Shown here: positions 44,310 to 53,796 of the stretch, piece by piece | How the letters are laid out: every line of letters begins with the position of its first letter | How positions within the stretch are numbered: position 1 is the first letter of the stretch | Origin: Burkholderia diffusa | GTDB lineage: Bacteria > Pseudomonadota > Gammaproteobacteria > Burkholderiales > Burkholderiaceae | Direction of reading: 5' to 3' | Assembly (NCBI RefSeq): GCF_001718315.1 | Contig: NZ_CP013362.1 | Coordinates: forward strand, 3,224,001 to 3,288,000 | Length of the DNA stretch: 64,000 nt | Program-made: the position numbers and the translations under genes | Notes under the pieces: model-generated | Seen by the model: the letters and a program-made list of their open reading frames with translations, nothing else | Database searches by the model: none | Told to the model about the DNA's origin: nothing

Positions 44310-44436
44310 TCGCCTAAGCAGTCCCGTTTGAGATGACGCACCCGCGGCGTGGCCGGATCGCTCGTTCAGAACGAACCGCCACGCCGTTTGCGCGTCTGAG
44401 CATTATTTAACCGATCCCACGCGCCCGGCGCCGACC

Positions 44437-45507
44437 ATGGAATACAGTCCGCCGCCCCTCTTCAAGCAAGGTCCGCCCGCGCTCGCGCGGCTCATCTTCT
44501 TCGTCGCCCTCGCCATCGCGCTCCTCGTGTCGGACGCGCGCTTCAGCACGCTCGAAATTGTCCGCGGCGTGCTCGGCACCGTGCTGTACCCGCTGCAGCG
44601 CGCGGCGCTCGTGCCACGTGACCTGTTCATGGGCGCGGCCGACATCGCCGTCACGGGTGCATCGCTGCGTCACGAGAACGACGCGCTGCGCAAGCGCAAC
44701 CTGCAGCTGTCCACGCAGGCCAACCAGGCCGCGGTGCTCACGCAGGAAAACATGCACCTGCGCGCGGTGCTCGAGCTGCGCCAGCACATCGCGACGCAAT
44801 CGACGCCCGTCGAGATCCAGTACGACACGAGCGACCCGTTCACGCAGAAGATCGTGATCGGGCAAGGTTCGCAGCAGGGCATCCAGAACGGCGCGCCGGT
44901 GGTCAGCGAGGACGGCGTGGTCGGCCAGATCACGCGCGTGTTCCCGCTGCAGGCCGAAGTCACGCTGATCACCGACCGCGATCTCGCGATTCCCGTGCAG
45001 GTGCTGCGCACCGGCCTGCGCAGCGTGATCTACGGCACGCCGAAGGGCGATTCGCTCGACCTGCGCTTCGTGCCGACGAGCTCGGACCTCGTCGCCGGCG
45101 ACGAACTCGTGACGAGCGGCCTCGACGGCGTGTACCCGCCGGGCCTGCCGGTCGCGAAGGTCGTGCGCGTCGACAAGCTCGCCGATACCGCGTTCGCGCG
45201 CGTGACCTGCGCGCCGGTCGCCGCCGTGCGCGGCGCGCGCCAGATGCTCGTGCTGCACTATCAGAACGACGTCCCGCCGCGCCCGGCCGAGCCCGAGCTG
45301 GCCGCCGAGAAGAACGCGAAGGGCAAGAAGGGCGCCAAGGCCGCTGCGAAGGGCGAAAAGGGCGACAAGACCGAAAAGGCCGACGCGAAAGCGGCCGCCG
45401 CGGCCGCGCCCGGCGCGAAACCCGCGCCGCCGGCCGCCGCCGCTCCGGCCACGCCCGCCGTCGCGCCCGCGAAGCCCGCGGCCGGGCAACCAGGAGCCCA
45501 GCGATGA
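44437..45507 (+). CDS. mreC: Rod shape-determining protein MreC
   Basis: Bitopic membrane protein linking MreB to PBP2 in the periplasm. N-terminal transmembrane helix (ARLIFFVALAIALLVSD, residues about 15-32), then a coiled coil (RHENDALRKRNLQLSTQANQ) and the beta-barrel MreC domain (PVVSEDGVVGQITRVFPLQAEVTLITDRD, in part). The C-terminal about 65 residues form an Ala/Lys/Pro tail after EPELAAEKNAKGKKGAK. 356 aa. Overlaps mreD by 4 nt. Confidence 0.94.
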   Translation: MEYSPPPLFKQGPPALARLIFFVALAIALLVSDARFSTLEIVRGVLGTVLYPLQRAALVPRDLFMGAADIAVTGASLRHENDALRKRNLQLSTQANQAAVLTQENMHLRAVLELRQHIATQSTPVEIQYDTSDPFTQKIVIGQGSQQGIQNGAPVVSEDGVVGQITRVFPLQAEVTLITDRDLAIPVQVLRTGLRSVIYGTPKGDSLDLRFVPTSSDLVAGDELVTSGLDGVYPPGLPVAKVVRVDKLADTAFARVTCAPVAAVRGARQMLVLHYQNDVPPRPAEPELAAEKNAKGKKGAKAAAKGEKGDKTEKADAKAAAAAAPGAKPAPPAAAAPATPAVAPAKPAAGQPGAQR

Positions 45508-46016
45508 ACCGCCCGCAATACATCCTGCAGCCGGTCAACCCGTACTTCATCGTCTTCAGCCTCGCCGCCGCGTTCCTGCTGAACCTGATGCCGTGGGGCC
45601 GCCTGCCCGGCGTACCGGATTTCGTCGCGCTCGTGCTGCTGTTCTGGAACATCCACCAGCCGCGCAAGGTCGGGATGGGCGTCGCTTTCGCGCTCGGCAT
45701 CCTGATGGACGTGCACGACGCGGGGCTGCTCGGCGAGCATGCGCTCGCCTATACGCTGCTGTCGTACGGTGCGATCACGATCCACCGGCGCGTGCTGTGG
45801 ATGCCGATCGGCGTGCAGGTGCTGTACGTCACGCCGCTGCTCGTCGGCGCGCAACTGGTGCCGTTCGTGATCCGCCTCATGATGGGCGCCGCGTTTCCCG
45901 GCTGGCGCTATCTGGTGGACGGCTTCGTCGAGGCCGCGCTGTGGCCGATTGCGAGCCACCTGCTGCTGATGCCGCAACGCCGCCCGGTCGACCCGGACGA
46001 TACGCGCCCCATCTGA
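45504..46016 (+). CDS. mreD: Rod shape-determining protein MreD
   Basis: Polytopic inner-membrane component of the elongasome with five to six hydrophobic helices over 170 aa (IVFSLAAAFLLNLMPWGRLPGVPDFVALVLLFWN, in part; GVAFALGILMDVHDAGLLGEHALAYTLLSYGAI, in part). The ATGA overlap with mreC implies coupled translation. Ends about 115 nt before mrdA. Confidence 0.93.
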   Translation: MNRPQYILQPVNPYFIVFSLAAAFLLNLMPWGRLPGVPDFVALVLLFWNIHQPRKVGMGVAFALGILMDVHDAGLLGEHALAYTLLSYGAITIHRRVLWMPIGVQVLYVTPLLVGAQLVPFVIRLMMGAAFPGWRYLVDGFVEAALWPIASHLLLMPQRRPVDPDDTRPI

Positions 46017-46131
46017 GCCGGACCGACCTTGAATACCCGCCGCCCCCACGCCCGCGCGCCGCGCTCCGGGGCGGCTCTTCGCCCGCGCACGGCCCTCCTC
46101 GCCCGCGCACGGCCAGATCGATCGTAACCGC

Positions 46132-48417
46132 ATGACCGAATTCAACGACACCCAACAGCAGCTCTCGAAGTTCCGCCTGCGCGTCGCGGCGGCGGGCGTG
46201 TTCGTGTTCGTCTGCTTCGGGCTGCTCGCGAGCCGCTTCTTCTACCTGCAGCTGATGCAGCACGGCAAATACGCGCTGCAGGCCGAGGAAAACCGCATCT
46301 CGGTCGCGCCGATCGTGCCGAACCGCGGGATCATCACCGATCGCAACGGCGTGGTCCTCGCGAAGAACTATTCGGCGTACACGCTGGAGATCACGCCGTC
46401 GAAGCTCGACGACACGCTCGACAACACGATCGACAAGCTGTCCGAGATCATCCCGATCGACGCGCGCGACCGTCGCCGCTTCAAGAAGCTGCAGGAAGAC
46501 TCGAAGAACTTCGAGAGCCTGCCGATCCGCACGCGCCTCACCGACGCGGAAGTCGCGCGCTTCACCGCGCAGCGCTTCCGCTTCCCCGGCGTCGACGTGC
46601 GCGCGCGCCTGTTCCGCCAATACCCGCTCGGCATGACGGCCGCGCACGTGATCGGCTACATCGGCCGCATCTCGAAGCGCGACCAGGATCGCATCGACGC
46701 GATGAGCGACGACAACGACAGCGATCAGGAACACTACGATCCGCGTCGCGACGCGAACAACTACAAGGGCACCGACTACATCGGCAAGATCGGCGTCGAG
46801 CAGAGCTACGAAACCGAGCTGCATGGCCTCACGGGCTTCGAGGAAGTCGAGGTCACGGCTGGCGGCCGGCCGGTGCGCACGCTGTCGCGCACGCAGGCGA
46901 CGCCCGGCAACAATCTCGTGCTGTCGCTCGACATCGGGCTGCAGCAGGTCGCCGAGCAGGCGTTTGCCGGCAAGCGCGGCGCGCTCGTCGCGATCGAGCC
47001 GAAGACGGGCGACGTGCTCGCGTTCGTGTCGTCGCCGAGCTTCGACCCGAACTCGTTCGTCGACGGCATCGACCAGCAGACCTGGGACGAGCTGAACAAC
47101 TCGCCCGACAAGCCGCTCCTGAACCGCCCGCTGCACGGCACCTACCCGCCCGGCTCGACGTACAAGCCGTTCATGGCGCTGGCGGGCCTCACGCTCGGCA
47201 AGCGCTCGCCGGGCTGGGGCTTCCAGGATCCCGGCTACTTCACGTTCGGCGGCCATACGTTCCGCAACGACGTGCGCTCGGGCCAGGGCTGGGTCGACAT
47301 GAACAAGGCGATCATGGTGTCGAACGACACCTACTTCTACATGCTCGCGCGCGACCTCGGCGTGAATGCGATCGCGAACTTCATGAAACCGTTCGGTTTC
47401 GGCCAGATCACCGGCATCGACATCCAGGGTGAGGCGCGCGGCATCCTGCCGTCGACCGACTGGAAGAAGAAGGCGTTCAAGAAGGCCGCGCAGCAGAAGT
47501 GGTTCGACGGCGAGACGATCAGCCTCGGGATCGGCCAGGGCTACAACTCGTTCACGATCCTGCAGCTGGCGCACGCCACGGCGACGCTCGCGAACAACGG
47601 CGTCGTGATGAAGCCCCACCTCGTGAAGGAAGTCGAGGATCCGATCACGCGCGGCCGCCATCTGACCGTGCCGAAAGAAAGCGAAACGATCCCGCTCAAG
47701 CAAGCCGACATCGACGTCGTGAAGCGCGGGATGGAGAACGTGATCGAGAACCCGTCCGGCACCGCGTACAAGGTGTTCCGCGGCGCACCGTACCTCGCGG
47801 CCGGCAAGACCGGTACCGCGCAGGTGTTCTCGCTGCAGGGCTCGAACTACAAGGGCCACCTGCTGGCCGAGCACTTGCGCGATCACGCGCTGTTCATCGC
47901 GTATGCGCCGGTCGACCATCCGCAGATCGCCATCGCGCTGATCGTCGAGAACGGCGGCTGGGGCGCGCAGGCCGCAGGGCCGATCGCGCGCCGCGTGCTC
48001 GACTTCTACCTCGTCGATCGCCAGAAACCGGAGAACGAGGCGGCCGCCGTCGCCGCCGCCGCGTCGGCGACCGAGCCGATCAACGCACCGGTGATCGGCG
48101 ATGCATCGAAGACCGTGTCCGTCGCGGCCGGCTTCAAGGCACTGCCGCAGCCCGTCGTGCCGGCCGCGGCCAGCGCGGCGGATGCGGCATCGGCCGCGTC
48201 GGCGCCCGATGCGTCGGGTGCGGCCGGGGCAAGCGCGGCGCAGCCGGCCGTCGCGAGCGCCGCGGCGCCGATGGCCGCGAGCCTGCCGCCGATCCGGCGC
48301 CCGCACCGGCCGCGCCGGCCCGCCAGCGACGCGCAGCCGCTTGCCACCGCGCCGCGCGACGACAACTTCCGTGCCCTGGCCGCCGCGAAAGCGGCGAACG
48401 CCGGCACCGCTCAATAA
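46132..48417 (+). CDS. mrdA: Penicillin-binding protein 2 (MrdA), with a long C-terminal extension
   Basis: Class B transpeptidase of lateral cell-wall synthesis. N-terminal membrane anchor (VAAAGVFVFVCFGLLASRFFYLQL), dimerisation and non-penicillin-binding domain, then the catalytic motifs S342-T-Y-K (PGSTYKPFMAL), S397-N-D (MVSNDTYF) and K559-T-G (AGKTGTAQV). The catalytic part ends near residue 630; a further about 130-residue Ala/Pro/Arg tail follows. E. coli PBP2 is about 633 aa, so the tail is the unusual part. Works with RodA. Confidence 0.95.
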   Translation: MTEFNDTQQQLSKFRLRVAAAGVFVFVCFGLLASRFFYLQLMQHGKYALQAEENRISVAPIVPNRGIITDRNGVVLAKNYSAYTLEITPSKLDDTLDNTIDKLSEIIPIDARDRRRFKKLQEDSKNFESLPIRTRLTDAEVARFTAQRFRFPGVDVRARLFRQYPLGMTAAHVIGYIGRISKRDQDRIDAMSDDNDSDQEHYDPRRDANNYKGTDYIGKIGVEQSYETELHGLTGFEEVEVTAGGRPVRTLSRTQATPGNNLVLSLDIGLQQVAEQAFAGKRGALVAIEPKTGDVLAFVSSPSFDPNSFVDGIDQQTWDELNNSPDKPLLNRPLHGTYPPGSTYKPFMALAGLTLGKRSPGWGFQDPGYFTFGGHTFRNDVRSGQGWVDMNKAIMVSNDTYFYMLARDLGVNAIANFMKPFGFGQITGIDIQGEARGILPSTDWKKKAFKKAAQQKWFDGETISLGIGQGYNSFTILQLAHATATLANNGVVMKPHLVKEVEDPITRGRHLTVPKESETIPLKQADIDVVKRGMENVIENPSGTAYKVFRGAPYLAAGKTGTAQVFSLQGSNYKGHLLAEHLRDHALFIAYAPVDHPQIAIALIVENGGWGAQAAGPIARRVLDFYLVDRQKPENEAAAVAAAASATEPINAPVIGDASKTVSVAAGFKALPQPVVPAAASAADAASAASAPDASGAAGASAAQPAVASAAAPMAASLPPIRRPHRPRRPASDAQPLATAPRDDNFRALAAAKAANAGTAQ

Positions 48418-48428
48418 CGGAGAAAGGC

Positions 48429-49577
48429 ATGCAATTCGACAAGCGCGCCTGGCTCGACAAGATCAAGCAGATGTTCGCGGGTTTCGACCGCCCGCTCGCC
48501 CTCATCGTGTTCCTGCTGCTGTGCGTCGGCATCGTCACGCTGTACAGCGCGTCGATCGACATGCCGGGCCGCGTCGAGGACCAATTGCGCAACATCCTGC
48601 TGACGTTCGTGCTGATGTGGGTGATCGCCAACATTCCGCCGACGACGCTGATGCGCTTCGCGGTCCCGCTGTATTCGTTCGGGGTCGCGCTACTGGTCGC
48701 GGTCGCGCTGTTCGGGATGACCAAGAAGGGCGCGAAACGCTGGCTGAACGTCGGCGTCGTGATTCAGCCGTCGGAAATCCTCAAGATCGCGACACCGCTG
48801 ATGCTCGCGTGGTATTACCAGCGCCGCGAAGGCGGGCTGCGCTGGTACGATTTCGTCGCCGCGTTCGGGATCCTGATGGTGCCGGTCGGACTGATCGCCA
48901 AGCAGCCCGACCTCGGCACGGGCCTGCTCGTGTTCGCGGCCGGCTTCTTCGTGATCTATCTCGCCGGCCTGTCGTTCAAGCTGATCGTGCCGGTGCTTGT
49001 CGCGGGCGTGATCGCGGTCGGCTCGATCGCCGTGTTCGAAGAGCGCATCTGCCAGCCCGAAGTGCAGTGGCCGCTGATGCACGACTACCAGAAGCACCGC
49101 GTGTGCACGCTGCTCGACCCGACCTCCGACCCGCTCGGCAAGGGCTTCCACACGATCCAGGCCGTGATCGCGATCGGCTCGGGCGGCGTGCTCGGCAAGG
49201 GCTACCTGAAAGGCACGCAGGCCCACCTCGAGTTCATTCCGGAGAAACACACCGACTTCATCTTCGCGGTGTTCTCCGAAGAATGGGGGCTCGTCGGCGG
49301 CCTCGTGCTGCTGACGCTGTACATGGCGCTGATCGCTCGCGGGCTCTATATCGCCGCGCAGGGCGCGACGCTGTTCGGCCGGCTGCTCGCGGGATCGCTC
49401 ACGCTCGCGTTCTTCGTCTATGCGTTCGTCAACATCGGGATGGTGAGCGGCGTGCTGCCCGTCGTCGGCGTGCCGTTGCCGTTCATGAGCTACGGCGGCA
49501 CCGCACTCACGACGCTCGGCATCGCGATCGGGATGATCATGAGCGTCGGGCGACAGCGACGGCTGATGAAGAGCTGA
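48429..49577 (+). CDS. mrdB: Rod shape-determining protein RodA (SEDS glycosyltransferase)
   Basis: SEDS-family peptidoglycan polymerase partner of PBP2. 382 aa, about ten membrane helices. Landmarks: MQFDKRAWLDKIKQMFAGFDRP opening (start with AAAGGC upstream), KKGAKRWLNVGVVIQPSE, FIPEKHTDFIFAVFSEEWG and VGVPLPFMSYGGTALTT near the end. A long in-frame reading upstream is a shadow of mrdA. Last gene of the mre-mrd unit. Confidence 0.95.
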   Translation: MQFDKRAWLDKIKQMFAGFDRPLALIVFLLLCVGIVTLYSASIDMPGRVEDQLRNILLTFVLMWVIANIPPTTLMRFAVPLYSFGVALLVAVALFGMTKKGAKRWLNVGVVIQPSEILKIATPLMLAWYYQRREGGLRWYDFVAAFGILMVPVGLIAKQPDLGTGLLVFAAGFFVIYLAGLSFKLIVPVLVAGVIAVGSIAVFEERICQPEVQWPLMHDYQKHRVCTLLDPTSDPLGKGFHTIQAVIAIGSGGVLGKGYLKGTQAHLEFIPEKHTDFIFAVFSEEWGLVGGLVLLTLYMALIARGLYIAAQGATLFGRLLAGSLTLAFFVYAFVNIGMVSGVLPVVGVPLPFMSYGGTALTTLGIAIGMIMSVGRQRRLMKS

Positions 49578-49618
49578 CGCCACGGCGCGACACATCGCCG
49601 CCGGCAGCGCAGTCGCGA

Positions 49619-49692
49619 CAATGAAAAACGGCGCCTCGTGAACTGCACCCCAAAAGTTGGACTAGATCCAACCTTTGGGTTGTTTTTCATTG
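49619..49692. repeat. Palindromic IS-end-like element serving as terminator after mrdB
   Basis: Nested inverted repeats: outer CAATGAAAAAC (49619-49629) with GTTTTTCATTG (49682-49692); inner CCCAAAAGTTGGA/TCCAACCTTTGGG over a CTAGA loop with one A-C mismatch. The left arm TGAACTGCACCCCAAAAGTTGG (49639-49660, given in part) looks like terminal repeats of IS3-family (IS150-type) elements. T-runs follow on both strands, so it can end mrdB and the convergent Sel1 gene. No transposase is present. Confidence 0.7.
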
Positions 49693-49722
49693 GGCAGGTC
49701 GAATGCGGTACGTGCCGCCCGC

Positions 49723-50484
49723 TCACTGCGGCGTCGCGCGCGGGCTCACGTGGTCCGTGCCGGCGCCCGATGCCGGCTCTTGCGTCTTCAGGCGCGCGCT
49801 CAGCTCCTTGAATTTCAGCCCGGCCGTCTCGTCGCCCTGCGCGGCCGCGGCCGCGTAATACGCGCGCGCGATGTTCAGGTTCTGCGTGACGCCGTCGCCG
49901 CCGCGCTCGTAGAACGACGCGGTGACGTACTGCGCGGTCGGCTCGCCCGCGTCGGCCGCCTGCTTGTACCACGCGAACGCCTGCCGGTTGTCGCGCGGCG
50001 TGCCGCGCCCGTCGAGGAACTGGTTCGCGAGCGACAGCTCGGCCTGCACGTGCCCCTGCTTCGCCGCGCGCAGGAACCAGCGGTGCGCCTCGGCCGGATT
50101 GCGCGCGACGAACTCGCCGTCGTCGAACATCCGCCCGTACACGTACTGCGCATGCGACATGTTCGCGTCGGCCGCCCGTTTCAGCCAGCGCAGCCCTTCG
50201 TCGACGTTCGCGGTCACGCCGACGCCGGTGAGCAGCATCATCGCGTAGTTGAACTGCGCGAGCCGGTCGCCGCGTTCGGCCGCGTCGTGGAACTGCACCA
50301 GCGCCGCGCGATAGTCGCCGGCGTTGTAGTCGGCCACCGCGGATTGCGTCTCGCGCGCCGGGTCCGGCTTCGCATGCGGCGCATTCTGCGCGACCGCCGC
50401 GACGCACACGGCCCACAGCCCGAGCATCGCGCCGATCCGCCCGCGTACGCCGATCGTATGCCGCGCGCCGTCCCCACCGTTCAT
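49723..50484 (-). CDS. Secreted Sel1-like repeat (TPR) protein
   Basis: 253 aa with an N-terminal signal sequence (IGAMLGLWAVCVAAVAQNA) and about five Sel1/TPR repeats between residues 50 and 220 (AVADYNAGDYRAALVQFHDAAERGD, AQFNYAMMLLTGVG, AEAHRWFLRAAKQGH, AFAWYKQAADAGEPTAQYV, ARAYYAAAAAQGD). Sel1 proteins scaffold protein complexes in the envelope; partners are unknown. It overlaps the aldolase gene upstream by 4 nt, so it is in its operon. Confidence 0.88.
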   Translation of the reverse strand: MNGGDGARHTIGVRGRIGAMLGLWAVCVAAVAQNAPHAKPDPARETQSAVADYNAGDYRAALVQFHDAAERGDRLAQFNYAMMLLTGVGVTANVDEGLRWLKRAADANMSHAQYVYGRMFDDGEFVARNPAEAHRWFLRAAKQGHVQAELSLANQFLDGRGTPRDNRQAFAWYKQAADAGEPTAQYVTASFYERGGDGVTQNLNIARAYYAAAAAQGDETAGLKFKELSARLKTQEPASGAGTDHVSPRATPQ

Positions 50485-51266
50485 GACCGCACCTCCTGCA
50501 GCGCCTGGCGCGTCGCGCGCAGCAGCCAGCTCACGTCGGCCGACAGCGTGATCATCCGGTAGCCTGCCTCGCGATACTGACGCGCACTCGCGGTATCGCT
50601 CGCGAAGATGCCGACCGCGACACCGGCCTGCTTGCCGGCCGCGAGCACGCGCGCCATCGCGGCTTCGACGTCCGGGTGGCGGCTGTCGCCGAGATGCCCG
50701 AGGCTCGCCGCCAGATCCGCCGGACCGACGAACAGGCAGTCGACGCCCGGCGTCGCGGCGATCCGCTCGACTTCATCGATGCCGCGCGCCGATTCGATCT
50801 GCACGATCACCGCGACCTGCGCGTTCGCCGTCTGCAGGTAATCGCGGCGCATGCCGAATGCCGCCGCACGCACCATGCCGGCCACGCCGCGCAGCCCATC
50901 GGGGGAATCCAGCGACGGAAAGCGGGTGAGCCGCACTGCGTGCGCGGCCTCGTCGGGCGTCTCGATGCACGGGAACATCAGCGTGCGCGCGCCGGCATCG
51001 AGCGCGCGCTTCACGAGCCACGGCTCGCGCCCCGGCACGCGCACGACGGGCTCGCTCGGCAGGTGCGCGGCGGCCAGCGCGCGCAGTTGCGACGCGACGT
51101 CGCGGCTGTCGTTCGGCGCGTGCTCCATGTCGATGCAGAGCCAGTCGTAGCCGGCGTGCGCGAGCGCTTCCGCGGCCGTTTCGCAGCCGAGCGACAGCCA
51201 CAGGCCGTACAGCGGCTCGTCGCCGTCGTGCAGACGTTGTTTGAGGGAATTGGTGAGCGTGCTCAT
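50481..51266 (-). CDS. HpcH/HpaI aldolase family protein
   Basis: Class II pyruvate-type aldolase (4-hydroxy-2-oxoheptane-dioate/2-keto-3-deoxy-L-rhamnonate branch). Key parts: WLSLGCETAAEALAHAGYDWLCIDMEHAPND (in part; metal-binding Glu and Asp follow), PGREPWLVKRALDAGARTLMFPCIET, MIQIES-like VIVQIESARGIDEVE, and GPADLAASLG. The start MSTLTNSLKQRL gives 261 aa; 62 upstream codons are rejected. The true substrate is not evident from the neighbours. Confidence 0.9.
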   Translation of the reverse strand: MSTLTNSLKQRLHDGDEPLYGLWLSLGCETAAEALAHAGYDWLCIDMEHAPNDSRDVASQLRALAAAHLPSEPVVRVPGREPWLVKRALDAGARTLMFPCIETPDEAAHAVRLTRFPSLDSPDGLRGVAGMVRAAAFGMRRDYLQTANAQVAVIVQIESARGIDEVERIAATPGVDCLFVGPADLAASLGHLGDSRHPDVEAAMARVLAAGKQAGVAVGIFASDTASARQYREAGYRMITLSADVSWLLRATRQALQEVRS

Positions 51267-51575
51267 CGATACGGCCTCCGGGACGGAACGGCAATCGAAC
51301 GGGACAAGCAACAAGCGAAGCGGGCGCAATACGCGGCGCCGCCAAGCACGGCGGCACCGAACCGGGCCCTGGAACGTCAGTCGGTCGTGGGCGGACGATC
51401 TGACGGCGCGGGCCGCGCGGCGGCGGCGCACGGATGCGTTTTCCGGTGCCACGCAGCGATCATAGCGCGGCGTTACGCGAAATGTGGGAACAGGCGGGGA
51501 GCGGCGTCCGACAAGGCTTCGCGGCGCCGTGGCAGGCAGCCCGCGCCGGTTGGCGAGGCTGCCGAAAAGACAGGA

Positions 51576-52028
51576 TCAGCGGCCCGGCTGACGCTCGACG
51601 TCGGCCCAGCAGTTCGGCGTTTCGTACAGACGAACGCGTTCCAGGCGCAGGTTCACACCGTAATGCGCGTCGTACACGTTCGCGAGGATATCGAACGCGA
51701 TCGCCGCGAGGTTCTCGACGGTCGGGATCCGGTCGAGCACGACAGTCTTGTGGTCGGCCATCTGCTCGAGGAACGAGCGCACGACTTCGTCGCGCGCGTA
51801 GACCAGGAACGCGTGATCCCACTTGTTGACGAGGTGCTCGACCGCGAGCGCCTTCACGTCGGCGAAATCCATCACCATGCCGCGGTCGGGCGCCCCCTCG
51901 GTATCGACGAGATCGCCGCGCAGCGTGACTTCGAGCACGTAACGATGGCCGTGCAGATTCCGGCACTGGCTGCGGTGATCGGGAATGCGGTGGCCCGCGT
52001 CGAATTCGAGTTTTCGGGTAATCAGCAC
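51576..52028 (-). CDS. queD: 6-carboxytetrahydropterin synthase QueD
   Basis: Zinc enzyme converting 7,8-dihydroneopterin triphosphate to 6-carboxytetrahydropterin, an early step to 7-deazaguanines (queuosine). Zinc ligands from H in DAGHRIPDHRSQCRNLHGHRY, the catalytic Cys in SQCRNLHGH, and the C-terminal Glu in VRLYETPNCWADVE. 150 aa. It is the last gene of queC-queE-queD. Confidence 0.94.
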   Translation of the reverse strand: MLITRKLEFDAGHRIPDHRSQCRNLHGHRYVLEVTLRGDLVDTEGAPDRGMVMDFADVKALAVEHLVNKWDHAFLVYARDEVVRSFLEQMADHKTVVLDRIPTVENLAAIAFDILANVYDAHYGVNLRLERVRLYETPNCWADVERQPGR

Positions 52029-52046
52029 GATGTCAAAAGCCGTGGC

Positions 52047-52679
52047 TCAGGGAATGTTCAGATATTTGTGGGTCTGCATCGACAGCCGCCACTGCGGATG
52101 CCGCTTGCACCAGTCGATCGCGAGCTTCGTATTGAGATCGCGCGACGGGCCGTCCATCGGCTGCACGAGAAAATACTCGAAATCGAGCTTCGCGTAGTCG
52201 GCAAGCCGCTGGTTGTCCTGCGGGATCACGACCTTCAGTTCGTTGCCCTTCGTGACGACGAGCGGCGCGTCGGCCTTCGGGCTCACGCAGATCCAGTCGA
52301 TCGTCTCGAGCACCGGCAGCGAGCCGTTGGTCTCGATCGCGATCTCGAAGCCTGCCGCGTGCAGCGCGTCGACGAGCGGCTGGTCGAGCTGCAGCATCGG
52401 CTCGCCGCCCGTGCAGACGACGAAGCGGTGCGCTTCGCCGTCCGGCCACAGCCCGGCGATCGTCGCCACCAGCGCCTCGGCGTCCTTGAACTTGCCGCCG
52501 TTCTCGCCTTCGGTGCCGACGAAGTCCGTATCGCAGAAGCGGCACACGGCGTCCGCCCGATCCTCTTCGCGACCCGACCACAGATTGCAGCCGGCGAACC
52601 GGCAGAACACGGCCGGACGGCCAGCGTTCGCGCCCTCGCCCTGCAACGTGTAGAAAATTTCCTTGACCGCGTAAGTCAT
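52047..52679 (-). CDS. queE: 7-carboxy-7-deazaguanine synthase QueE
   Basis: Radical SAM enzyme making 7-carboxy-7-deazaguanine. The 4Fe-4S cysteines are in the Burkholderia-type spacing C(RFAG)C...CRFCDTDF, where the loop between the first and second Cys is longer than the usual CX3C. The opening AVKEIFYTLQGEGANAGRPAVFCRFAGCN is typical. 210 aa. It lies 18 nt upstream of queD. Confidence 0.94.
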   Translation of the reverse strand: MTYAVKEIFYTLQGEGANAGRPAVFCRFAGCNLWSGREEDRADAVCRFCDTDFVGTEGENGGKFKDAEALVATIAGLWPDGEAHRFVVCTGGEPMLQLDQPLVDALHAAGFEIAIETNGSLPVLETIDWICVSPKADAPLVVTKGNELKVVIPQDNQRLADYAKLDFEYFLVQPMDGPSRDLNTKLAIDWCKRHPQWRLSMQTHKYLNIP

Positions 52680-52754
52680 CGTGCTTCGTCCGGCTCGCGC
52701 CGCTCGTTGTCGATCAGAATCCGTTATTCATCCAGCGCTGCCGGCGCACCCGCT

Positions 52755-53489
52755 TCACAGCGGCGCTTCGGTCACCCGCTCGCCCTTCAGGTAGGCCTCG
52801 TAGCCGCGCTTGCGCAGCTTGCAGGCCGGGCATTCGCCGCAGCCGAAGCCCCAGTCGTGCAGTTCCGCGCGCTCGCCCACATAGCATGTGTGCGTCTCGA
52901 CGCGGATCAGCTCGACGAGCGCCTCGCCGCCGAGTTGCTCGGCGAGTTGCCAGGTCTGTGCCTTGTCCAGCCACATCAGCGGCGTCTCCAGCACGATGCG
53001 CGTGTCCATCCCGAGATTCAGCGCGACCTGCAGCGCCTTCATCGTGTCGTCTCGACAGTCCGGGTAGCCCGAGAAATCGGTCTCGCACATCCCGCCGACC
53101 AGCACGCGCAAGCCGCGGCGATAGGCAATCGCGGCCGCGATCGTCATGAACAGCAGGTTGCGGCCCGGCACGAACGTGTTCGGCAAGCCGTTCGCCGCGG
53201 TCTCGATCTCGATCGTGCGCGTCATCGCGGTATCGCTGATCGCGCCAAGCACCGACAGGTCGATCATGTGATCGTCGCCGAGACGGCCGGCCCAGGCGGG
53301 AAACTGACGCTTCAGCGCATCGCGCACGCCTTCGCGACATTCGAGTTCGACGCGATGGCGCTGGCCGTAATCGAAGCCGAGCGTCTCGACCGTCTGGTAG
53401 CGTTCCAGGGCCCAGGCCACGCACGTGGCCGAGTCCTGCCCGCCGGAAAACAACACGAGCGCGCCGTCTTTAGCGTCTGTCCGAATCAC
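52755..53489 (-). CDS. queC: 7-cyano-7-deazaguanine synthase QueC
   Basis: ATP-dependent ligase producing preQ0. The PP-loop [21 protein letters not shown] is at the N-terminus; the C-terminal zinc-binding cysteines are in [17 protein letters not shown] together with the Cys in [12 protein letters not shown]. 244 aa. First gene of the queCED operon. The 350-nt upstream stretch to the tRNA was inspected for a preQ1-type leader; none was recognised. Confidence 0.95.
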   Translation of the reverse strand: MIRTDAKDGALVLFSGGQDSATCVAWALERYQTVETLGFDYGQRHRVELECREGVRDALKRQFPAWAGRLGDDHMIDLSVLGAISDTAMTRTIEIETAANGLPNTFVPGRNLLFMTIAAAIAYRRGLRVLVGGMCETDFSGYPDCRDDTMKALQVALNLGMDTRIVLETPLMWLDKAQTWQLAEQLGGEALVELIRVETHTCYVGERAELHDWGFGCGECPACKLRKRGYEAYLKGERVTEAPL

Positions 53490-53796
53490 CGTGATACTCC
53501 GTGAATGTGTAGGCTCGCGTCGCGCTGCGCCCCGGGGCCGGCTGCCGCCGGACGGCCCGACGCGTGCCGGCCTGCGCCGGCTCGACCAGTATAGGCAGCG
53601 CGGTCGGCCGCGAACGCGGCAGCGCGCTTATACCGCCCATCGCGCGGCATCGTTGCCGCGCGTCACGGCGGCGCCTGCTGGCTGCCCTGCCGTGCGTATG
53701 AAGCGGTGCGCTAAGTCATTGAGCGGGCACGGATTTTATCACGCCCCGGCGAATGCTGCCGGGCGCGCCGCCGATGCCGCGCAAACCCACCACAAA
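53490..53796. other. Region between queC and the tRNA-Phe terminator
   Basis: About 300 nt with no convincing gene. It should contain the queC promoter, but no clear -35/-10 pair on the minus strand was seen, nor a recognisable riboswitch. Confidence 0.35.

Noticed and set aside
45877-48414. 845-codon minus-strand ORF opposite mrdA
   Set aside because: Antisense of the conserved PBP2 coding region; translation is Arg/Val/Asp-rich with no recognisable domain.
50676-53504. 942-codon plus-strand ORF opposite the aldolase and queCED genes
   Set aside because: Spans four well-supported minus-strand genes; its composition is that of an antisense reading.
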